A stretch of 8,427 nucleotides of DNA from JALZAA01 sp046727755 (GTDB taxonomy: Bacteria > Actinomycetota > Acidimicrobiia > IMCC26256 > JACDBD01): assembly GCA_046727755.1 (NCBI GenBank), contig JBKPDG010000128.1, forward strand, positions 1 through 8,427, given 5' to 3'. The position numbers were made by a program, and so were the translations under genes. The notes beneath the pieces were generated by a model. It saw only the letters and a list, made by a program, of their open reading frames with translations. It made no database searches and was not told the DNA's origin. Of this stretch, positions 1 to 4,363 are shown one piece after another (positions within the stretch are counted from its first letter, which is position 1; each line of letters opens with the position of its first letter).

Positions 1-189
1 GAGACCTACAAGGACAAGGTGAAGCTCACTTTCTTCAAGGGAGCTTCGTTGGAGGATCCAGCCGGTCTCTTCAATTCCAGCCTCGATGGCAACACGAGGC
101 GCGCAATCGACTTCCACGAGGGAGACGGCATTGACGAGGAGGCCTTCAAGGCCCTCGTCCGCTCTGCGGCTGAGCTGAACGCGTCGTAG
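1..189 (+). CDS. DUF1801-type protein, C-terminal end (5' truncated)
   Basis: The first frame is open from the window edge to a TAG at 187-189 and gives 62 residues. The fragment contains KVKLTFFKGASL, then a DPAGLFN segment, then an IDFHEGD segment, and ends in a short helix with ALVRSAAELN. This order matches my memory of the C-terminal half of DUF1801 (YdhG/YdeI-like) proteins: small soluble proteins of unclear function whose fold resembles the iron chaperone frataxin. The start lies outside the window, so operon context cannot be judged. No other gene follows on this strand for more than 900 bases, so it is probably the last gene of its transcript. The open frame and codon use are clear; the family call is from residue pattern only. 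Confidence 0.6.
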   Translation, partial: ETYKDKVKLTFFKGASLEDPAGLFNSSLDGNTRRAIDFHEGDGIDEEAFKALVRSAAELNAS

Positions 190-215
190 CCCGCGACTGG
201 AGTGCTGCTTCGGAC

Positions 216-231
216 GAGCCCTCGAGGGCTC
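216..231 (+). terminator. Palindrome downstream of the DUF1801 gene, possible terminator
   Basis: GAGCCCTCGAGGGCTC is a perfect 16-bp palindrome 26 bases after the TAG. As RNA it folds to a six-pair G/C-rich stem with a four-base loop. It is followed by a CT-rich run rather than a T tract, so an intrinsic terminator is only a weak proposal. A palindromic protein site is an alternative. Confidence 0.3.
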
Positions 232-531
232 CTCTCGCTCCTCCTCCGCGCGATTACCAGTAGGGCGCCGCGACGGGGTTCACGCGAACGGAGAAGCGCT
301 GGGGCGGCCGTCAGACTGTGACCGCTCGGTCCTCGTCCACTGCGAGCGTAGGCGGAGCCAGCACCTGCGCGCTCCTTCGCGTGTGAAAGCGGCCGTCCTC
401 TGCGTCGGGTCACCGGCCCGCTGAGGCGGGAACGCGGTCGCCCGCGGCGCGATCGGCGGCGCAGGCCGGCGAGAGCTCGTCGAGCAGCATGGGTGTGAAC
501 GCCGAGCGCGGCATGCGCTACCCCCTGGAAA

Positions 532-566
532 CGTGCGGGAGCCACCCGAGTGCTGGCTCCCGCGCG
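532..566 (-). terminator. Hairpin downstream of the leftward MarR gene
   Basis: GCGGGAGCC at 535-543 is an exact inverted copy of GGCTCCCGC at 555-563, with an 11-base loop. The outer bases 532-534 and 564-566 extend the stem to 12 pairs, one of them G-U. Read leftward, the hairpin begins about 32 bases beyond the stop of the MarR gene at 599 and is followed by ACGTTTCC, a short T run. It is the best terminator candidate in the window, although the T tract is weak, as is common in high-GC actinobacteria. Read rightward it could also stop transcripts coming from the DUF1801 side. Confidence 0.45.
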
Positions 567-598
567 CGCGGTCGATTTCGGACCGGGGGGTCTTGTGG

Positions 599-1036
599 CT
601 AGGCCCTTGCCAGCTCTGCGCTTGCCCGTGCGAGGACGGTACTCAAGACTCGGCCCGCGGCCTCCAGGTCCTCGACCGGCAGGTCGCCCCACAGTCGCTG
701 GGTGACCTGGCTGACGGCGGCGCGGATCTGGGTGTGCAATTGCCGTCCGGCCTCGGTGAGCTCCACCGGTGCTCGTTCGCCGTCGGGGACGTGCAGGAGC
801 TGCGCGTCGGCCAGCTCGGCGATGCGCGCCTGCGCCTCGGCTTCGCTGAACTTGGCGGCACCGACCACTCGGTCGACGAGCCGGTCGCGGTCGAGAGTGC
901 CGCCGCTCATGGCGGCGATGGTCAGGGTGACCCACTGGGGTTCGGTCAGGCCGGGTTCGGCCAGCAGGCGCTCCAGGATCGCGTTGGCGGCCTTCTCGGT
1001 CTGGCCGAGGAGCTGGGCGCTGAACGTGGTGGACAT
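599..1036 (-). CDS. MarR-family transcriptional regulator (leftward)
   Basis: This 145-residue protein has the usual MarR length and order: an N-terminal dimerisation helix (about residues 5-27), a winged helix (about 31-96, starting LTEPQWVTL and ending in VELTEAGRQL), and C-terminal helices (97-140) that close the dimer. MarR proteins bind palindromic DNA as dimers and usually release it when a small phenolic or oxidant ligand is present. The beta-wing here (HVPDGERAPVELT) lacks the usual D-x-R-x3 pattern, so DNA contact may differ from the classical type. The ATG is preceded by AGAGGT seven bases upstream, which fixes the start. The gene runs away from a second MarR gene, with a promoter and duplicated operator between them, so autorepression is likely. 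No ligand can be inferred. Confidence 0.8.
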   Translation of the reverse strand: MSTTFSAQLLGQTEKAANAILERLLAEPGLTEPQWVTLTIAAMSGGTLDRDRLVDRVVGAAKFSEAEAQARIAELADAQLLHVPDGERAPVELTEAGRQLHTQIRAAVSQVTQRLWGDLPVEDLEAAGRVLSTVLARASAELARA

Positions 1037-1050
1037 GATCGCTACCTCTT

Positions 1051-1111
1051 CGTTGGGAACGTCAACGTTGGCGTACCATCATATCAGAATCGTTGGCATT
1101 GTCAACGTTGG
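1051..1111. promoter_or_regulatory. Duplicated palindromic operator between divergent MarR genes
   Basis: Two 17-bp sites, CGTTGGGAACGTCAACG (1051-1067) and CGTTGGCATTGTCAACG (1091-1107), each have CGTTG and CAACG arms around a seven-base centre. Each is followed by TTGG, so the repeated unit is about 21 bp with a 40-bp offset, close to four helical turns. CAACGTTG (1063-1070 and 1103-1110) is itself palindromic. Site 2 covers the -35 elements of both divergent promoters. Site 1 lies just downstream of the predicted start of the leftward transcript. This arrangement fits repression by a MarR dimer, possibly one binding both sites. The repeat is seen directly; which of the two proteins binds is inference. 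Confidence 0.75.
1078..1105 (-). promoter_or_regulatory. Leftward promoter of the MarR gene at 599-1036
   Basis: Read leftward, a perfect TTGACA (-35, 1100-1105), a 16-base spacer and TATGAT (-10, 1078-1083) form a strong sigma-70-type promoter. Transcription would start near 1071, giving a leader of about 35 bases with AGAGGT at 1044-1049. The -35 lies inside operator site 2. Confidence 0.65.
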
Positions 1112-1128
1112 GCGCACCAAGCTATGAT
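1099..1128 (+). promoter_or_regulatory. Rightward promoter, probably giving a leaderless mRNA
   Basis: TTGTCA (1099-1104), an 18-base spacer and TATGAT (1123-1128) form a rightward promoter. The expected start point, about seven bases after the -10, falls at 1135-1136, on the GTG of the next gene. No Shine-Dalgarno sequence precedes that GTG. Leaderless messages are frequent in actinobacteria, which supports both the promoter and the start. Its -35 overlaps that of the leftward promoter and operator site 2. Confidence 0.55.
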
Positions 1129-1135
1129 CTGATCC

Positions 1136-1591
1136 GTGACCGATCCTGAGGACCCCGCGGAGTACGACCCACCGCGCCGACTGCGGCAGCTGCCGAGCTG
1201 GCTGAGCAGCGCGGTGGCGCGTAAGGCCCAACGTCTGGTCAGCGAGGCGCTCGCACAAGAGGGCGCGCGTCGGCAGCACTTCACCGTCCTCACCTCGCTC
1301 GCAGAGCAAGGGCCGGCGAGCCAGGCCACGCTCGGGCGTCGGCTGTGGATCGACCGCAGCGACCTTCACGCGATCCTCAACGAGCTCGAGCGCGACGGTC
1401 TCGTCAGGCGCGTCCGCGACGAGCACGACCGCCGCCGCAATGTCGTCGCGCTCACGCAGCGCGGCACGGCTGCCCTCAAGCGCCTGGACAAACGGGTCGA
1501 CGCCGCGCAGAAGGCTCTGCTTGAGCCGCTGTCGCCGACCGACCGACGCGAGCTGCGCCGGCTGCTTGGGCAGCTTATCGACGGCGCTTGA
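1136..1591 (+). CDS. MarR-family transcriptional regulator (rightward)
   Basis: The 151-residue product is a standard MarR protein. It has an N-terminal helix (about residues 18-42), a winged helix with TVLTSLAEQGPASQATLG, a recognition helix around DRSDLHAILNELERDGLV (74-90), the typical wing DRRRNVVALTQRG (98-110), and a C-terminal dimer helix ending RRLLGQLIDGA. It is closer to classical MarR than its divergent neighbour, which lacks the basic wing. The GTG at 1136 is chosen because a good promoter predicts the mRNA to begin at that base; there is no ribosome binding site, so translation is probably leaderless. It shares operators with the leftward MarR gene. No target gene follows on the same strand, so it may act on its neighbour or on distant promoters. 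Confidence 0.85.
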   Translation: MTDPEDPAEYDPPRRLRQLPSWLSSAVARKAQRLVSEALAQEGARRQHFTVLTSLAEQGPASQATLGRRLWIDRSDLHAILNELERDGLVRRVRDEHDRRRNVVALTQRGTAALKRLDKRVDAAQKALLEPLSPTDRRELRRLLGQLIDGA

Positions 1592-1990
1592 CGGGGCTGC
1601 TGCACCCTGCATTTCCCGCCACCACCACGTCGACCGCGCCCGTCGCGTCCTCGTCTGCACGGAGCTCGAGAACGTGCCGGTCCCGGCGAGTCGGTTCTCG
1701 TTGCGAGCGATCGCCTCGAAGCGGAAGTCTGACGCGGGCTCGAGCTGGCTCCCGCAAAGGACGATCGGCAGTCGTCTCGCCGCGGGCACCGACGACGCCC
1801 GCATTGCCATGGCGAAGCAGGCGCATCAGATCAAGACTTCCGCTTGCCCAAGGCGAAGCAAGCGGGAGCGCCGTCGGCGACCAGACGCCCCCGTGTCGTC
1901 CGGAGCGAGAGCGAGCGCCGTCTCCGGCTGACGCCTCCCTTCAGTTGAAACCGAAACTCGCCCCTGTCCCGCTGCTCGGTGTGGACAGCG
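1592..1990. other. Gene-free interval
   Basis: About 400 bases between the convergent ends of the rightward MarR gene and the leftward MerR gene. Several frames stay open, but the products are Arg/Ser/Pro-rich and I recognise no domain in any of them. A leftward frame beginning at an ATG at 1810 reads RRLPIVLCGSQLEP, which looks faintly protein-like, but it runs on as antisense of the MarR gene. A decayed gene cannot be excluded. The visible structure is a hairpin at 1837-1868 and an imperfect 13-base direct repeat (1811-1823 and 1852-1864, 12 of 13 identical). Confidence 0.4.
1837..1868. terminator. Hairpin between convergent MarR and MerR genes
   Basis: CCGCTTGC (1840-1847) and GCAAGCGG (1858-1865) are exact inverted repeats around a 10-base loop. 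Bases 1837-1839 and 1866-1868 extend the stem to 11 pairs with one G-U. The position, between two genes that converge, suits a bidirectional terminator. However, neither side has a T tract, and it is about 245 bases after the MarR stop and 120 bases after the MerR stop. Confidence 0.3.
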
Positions 1991-2401
1991 CTACCGCTGG
2001 CTGCCGTTGCCGAGGCGCACCGAGTCCGGGGCGTCCGAGGCGAACAGGTCGCAGACGTCGAGCGAGCCGCACCGGCACTCCGCCGCCAGTTCCAGCCACC
2101 CCTTCATCGCCTCGGCGCGGTCGATCAGCGCCTGGACATCGGGAAGCTTCCGCTCCGCCAGGGTGCGCAACGTTTCGGCGCTATCCCCGTCGTCCGCCCC
2201 GGCGAGCAGCTGCGCGATCTCCTCGAGCGAGAGGCCCGCCTGCTGGGAGGCGCGGATCGTGCGCAGCCGGGCCACCGCATCCGGGCCATAGCGCCGTTGC
2301 CCACCGACTCGCTCGGGCTCCGGCATCAGCCCCCGGCGCTCGTAGTAACGGATCGCCGATGCGTTTACTCCCGCGGCGGCCGCCAGCTTTCCGATGGTCA
2401 G
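1991..2401 (-). CDS. MerR-family regulator with C-terminal Cys cluster
   Basis: The protein opens with LTIGKLAAAAGVNASAIRYYERRGL, here split as LTIGKLAAAAG and VNASAIRYYERRGL, followed by a wing with GGQRRYGPDAVARLR. This is an unmistakable MerR DNA-binding domain. A coiled-coil dimer helix follows (about residues 75-105), and then Cys at 109, 111 and 117 (ECRCGSLDVCDLF). Cys in this place ligate metals in ZntR/CueR/MerR-type sensors and an iron-sulfur cluster in SoxR; which applies here is unknown. The start is uncertain. CTG at 2401 gives 136 residues, begins just at the conserved LTIGKL, and has AGAGGA seven bases upstream. In-frame TTG codons at 2440 and 2446 would add 13 or 15 residues but lie inside the operator dyad and lack a well-spaced ribosome site. 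The gene is divergent from the Cys-Cys protein gene, which it probably activates. Confidence 0.85.
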   Translation of the reverse strand: MTIGKLAAAAGVNASAIRYYERRGLMPEPERVGGQRRYGPDAVARLRTIRASQQAGLSLEEIAQLLAGADDGDSAETLRTLAERKLPDVQALIDRAEAMKGWLELAAECRCGSLDVCDLFASDAPDSVRLGNGSQR

Positions 2402-2423
2402 CGTCGCTTCCTCTACGCGAATG

Positions 2424-2456
2424 CCTTGACTTAAACCCAAGTTCAAGGTGAACGAT
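2424..2456 (+). promoter_or_regulatory. MerR-type operator and promoter
   Basis: CCTTGA (2424-2429) and TCAAGG (2443-2448) are inverted arms of a 25-bp dyad with further AA/TT symmetry inside. A -35 TTGACT (2426-2431) and a weak -10 AACGAT (2451-2456) flank it with a 19-base spacer. Such an over-long spacer with a central dyad is the hallmark of MerR-activated promoters, in which the activator untwists the DNA. The predicted start near 2463 leaves a leader of about 35 bases with AAGGAG at 2486-2491. The likely regulator is the divergent MerR protein. Confidence 0.75.
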
Positions 2457-2497
2457 AGCTCCTCACCAAAGAGACCAGTTGCGGCAAGGAGCACGAG

Positions 2498-2821
2498 ATG
2501 ACACAGAGGACACCGATCGCCTGCACCCTCGGCGCCGATGACCGGTCGGCCCGGCTCACAACCGCGCGCGAGCTCGGCCGGCGGGCGCTGGTCGGCTTGG
2601 ACGTACGCGACCACCGGGCGCTGCTGCGCTTCCGCGGCGAGCCACAGGGCGTGGAGGCACTCGTCCGCGCGGAGAGCGAGTGCTGCGCGTTCCTCGAGTT
2701 CGCGAGGGCGCGGCAAGGGGAGGAGACGGAGCTGGAGATACGAGCGCCCGACGGCGGCGAGCCGCTGCTGCGCGGCCTCGTCGCCGGGATCGTCGCCGGC
2801 TGGGCGGAGGGGCTCACCTGA
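2498..2821 (+). CDS. Small Cys-Cys protein, first gene of the MerR-controlled unit
   Basis: This 107-residue soluble protein has no signal peptide or membrane segment. Two features stand out: an IACTL motif near the N terminus (Cys9) and RAESECCAFLEF at 57-68 with adjacent Cys62-Cys63, followed by a strand-rich tail (ELEIRAP, residues 78-84). I recall similar short proteins with an E-x-x-CC-x-F motif beside MerR-family and mercury or heavy-metal genes, but I know no assigned function. A vicinal Cys pair would suit binding of a soft metal or arsenical, or a thiol redox role; that is inference. The ATG has a perfect AAGGAG six bases upstream. The gene lies directly behind the MerR-type promoter and 45 bases before the ynfA-like gene. 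Confidence 0.75.
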   Translation: MTQRTPIACTLGADDRSARLTTARELGRRALVGLDVRDHRALLRFRGEPQGVEALVRAESECCAFLEFARARQGEETELEIRAPDGGEPLLRGLVAGIVAGWAEGLT

Positions 2822-2866
2822 GCCCCGGGCGGGTTCCAGTGTGCCCACCAATCCCACGCTCCGCTC

Positions 2867-3199
2867 ATGGACATCGCCCGATCGCTCGCACTTTTCGGGG
2901 TCGCCGCGGTGGCCGAGATCGGCGGCGCCTACCTGGTCTGGCAGGCGATCCGCGAGGGCAAGGCGTGGTGGCTCGCCCTGCTCGGCGGACTGACGCTGTT
3001 CAGCTATGGGTTCGTCGCCACCCTTCAGCCCGACCCGGCCTTCGGCCGTATTCTCGCCGCCTACGGGGGCGTGTTCGTGGCCGGATCGCTCGCCTGGGGG
3101 ATCGCCTTCGACGGCTTTCACCCCGACCGCTTCGACCTCTTCGGCGCCGCGATCCGCCTCGGCGGGGTGGCGGTGATCATGTACGCGCCGTGGGGCTGA
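2867..3199 (+). CDS. ynfA: YnfA/UPF0060-family small inner-membrane protein
   Basis: A 110-residue, four-helix membrane protein, the usual UPF0060 length. Hydrophobic segments lie at about residues 4-26, 33-52, 62-82 and 90-108. Family marks are Glu17 in the first helix (VAEIGGAYL; YnfA of E. coli has CEIIG), the loop ATLQPDPAFGRILAAYGG, with the highly conserved AAYGGVF at the start of helix three, and an FDLFGAAI segment opening helix four. YnfA resembles small multidrug resistance proteins of the drug/metabolite transporter superfamily and has been linked to export of cationic biocides in enterobacteria. The native substrate is not settled. It lies 45 bases after the Cys-Cys gene and 4 bases before the arginase-like gene, so all three are probably one transcript from the MerR-type promoter. 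Confidence 0.9.
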   Translation: MDIARSLALFGVAAVAEIGGAYLVWQAIREGKAWWLALLGGLTLFSYGFVATLQPDPAFGRILAAYGGVFVAGSLAWGIAFDGFHPDRFDLFGAAIRLGGVAVIMYAPWG

Positions 3200-3203
3200 C
3201 GCG

Positions 3204-4163
3204 ATGATGCCCGCAAGCGACGAGGTGTCACCGAAGCGGCTCGCGGTCATCGGCGCGCCATCCGGCGCCGGCGCCTGCGGGGTGGGCCAGGAGCGGGCCC
3301 CGTCCGCGCTGCGCGCGGCCGGGCTCATCGAGTTGCTCGCCGGCGCGGGCCTCGACCTGACCGATCTCGGCGACTCGCGCGTCGTCCCCTGGCGACCCGA
3401 CCGGGCGCGCCCACGAGCCCAGAACCTGGACGCCGTCGTGGAGGTGGTGCGAACGACTGCGACCCGCGTCTCAGATGCGCTTCGCGAGCCGGAGCGGACC
3501 GTCCTCGTGCTCGGCGGCGACTGCACGGTCGGGATCGGAACGATCGCCGGCATCCGGTCGGCGCTCGGCGACGTTGCGGTCGCCTACTTCGATCTGCACT
3601 CCGACCTCAACACACCCGCCAGTGCGACCGACGGGGCCCTCGACTGGATGGCCCTCGCGCACATGCTGGCGATCGAGGGGACGGAGCCGGCGCTCGCGGC
3701 CGCCGCGGGCGACGTACCGCTGCTCGAGCCCGGACAGATTGTCTTATTCGCGCAGGGCCTTCGCCACGCGACCCGGTTCGAGCGCGGGGAGATCGAGCGC
3801 CTGGGGCTCGCCCGCGTCGCCTTGGAGGACGTCCGCGGCGATCCCGAGGGCGCGGCGCTCCGGGCGCTCGAGCTTCTCCGGGCTAGCTCCAATCGGTACG
3901 CGATCCACCTCGACGTCGACGTCGTCGACTTCACCGACGCCCCGCTCTCCGAGCACCCCTCGCGGAACACCGGGCTGAAGCTCGACGAGCTGCTCCGCGC
4001 GCTGGGGGTCCTCGCCTCCGCCCCCGGACTCGTTGCGATCACGCTCACCGAGCTCAATCCCCACAACGCCGCGGCGGACGACGGACTGCTTGAGCGCTTC
4101 GCGGCTTCGTTTGCCGATGCAATCGGCGCTCGCGATCGTTCTCCCCGCTCTTCCGTCAACTGA
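3204..4163 (+). CDS. Arginase/agmatinase-superfamily ureohydrolase with altered metal site
   Basis: The 319-residue protein has the ureohydrolase fold motifs in order: LVLGGDCTVGIGT (102-113), YFDLHSDLNTP (128-138), HLDVDVVDFTDAP (235-247) and ITLTELNP (279-286). Family members hydrolyse guanidino groups (arginine, agmatine, guanidinobutyrate, formiminoglutamate, guanidine) at a two-manganese centre. Asp130, His132, Asp134, Asp237 and Asp239 are in place. The first motif, normally GGDHS, is GGDC here, so one usual His ligand is Cys107. The His of the arginase GNLHG loop also appears replaced, by Asp147 (GALDWMAL). Substrate is therefore open, and the fold may even serve another reaction. The start is the first of two adjacent ATGs (3204, 3207), 4 bases after the ynfA-like stop, which suggests translational coupling. 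The Arg/Ser-rich tail is probably disordered. Confidence 0.85.
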   Translation: MMPASDEVSPKRLAVIGAPSGAGACGVGQERAPSALRAAGLIELLAGAGLDLTDLGDSRVVPWRPDRARPRAQNLDAVVEVVRTTATRVSDALREPERTVLVLGGDCTVGIGTIAGIRSALGDVAVAYFDLHSDLNTPASATDGALDWMALAHMLAIEGTEPALAAAAGDVPLLEPGQIVLFAQGLRHATRFERGEIERLGLARVALEDVRGDPEGAALRALELLRASSNRYAIHLDVDVVDFTDAPLSEHPSRNTGLKLDELLRALGVLASAPGLVAITLTELNPHNAAADDGLLERFAASFADAIGARDRSPRSSVN

Positions 4164-4243
4164 TGCCGACAACCGTCAGGAGGAAGTCGTAGCGCGAGAC
4201 GAATCGGGGCCCCCGCTACTCAGGTTGGGCTGAAGACGTCGGA

Positions 4244-4274
4244 TTGCTAACGCGAGCGGCCCACTCCTGATAAA
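4244..4274 (+). promoter_or_regulatory. Weak candidate promoter of the lipid operon
   Basis: TTGCTA (4244-4249) and GATAAA (4269-4274) are separated by 19 bases, and each matches 4 of 6 consensus bases. The start would fall near 4281, downstream of an in-frame ATG at 4277, which favours a later start for the flavoprotein. The match is modest; readthrough from the preceding operon is also possible. Confidence 0.25.
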
Positions 4275-4363
4275 CGATGGCGCCATCGGACGGCGGTCTG
4301 GGGTCGCGCGCGCCGATATGGTCCAGCCCGCGCATGTACCAAGGGGAAGCGACACCAGCGGCG

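Larger units (their letters stand above)
190..598. other. Gene-free interval between convergent genes
   Basis: This 409-base stretch separates the end of the DUF1801 gene from the 3' end of the leftward MarR gene. Frames that stay open through it translate to Arg/Pro/Ala-rich strings with no recognisable motif, as expected of GC-rich non-coding DNA. The only structures I see are a perfect 16-bp palindrome near the left end and a strong hairpin near the right end. Both are placed where terminators of the two converging genes would be. I see no tRNA, promoter or mobile-element end. Confidence 0.5.

Noticed and set aside
6..935. Long leftward open frame of 309 codons
   Set aside because: Its product is Arg/Pro/Ala-rich without motifs and runs antisense to the DUF1801 end and out of frame with the clear MarR gene; it is a GC-bias artefact.
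1744..1755. Twelve bases identical to 552-563 (GCTGGCTCCCGC)
   Set aside because: The second copy lacks the matching inverted arm, and a 12-base match of G/C-rich sequence over 8 kb is not convincing as a repeat.
1079..1810. Leftward open frame of 243 codons
   Set aside because: Most of it is antisense of the rightward MarR gene. The first 70 residues look slightly protein-like but match no family I know.
2441..3553. Upstream extension of the MerR reading frame to 520 codons
   Set aside because: The frame stays open by base composition only; it crosses the operator and is antisense to the Cys-Cys, YnfA and arginase-like genes.
4178..4185. AGGAGGAA resembling a strong ribosome binding site
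   Set aside because: No start codon follows at a usable distance and no open frame begins there.
4277..4363. N-terminal extension of the flavoprotein from the ATG at 4277
   Set aside because: The added 29 residues look unstructured, no ribosome site precedes the ATG, a weak promoter overlaps it, and family members begin at the MKWWGWG string.
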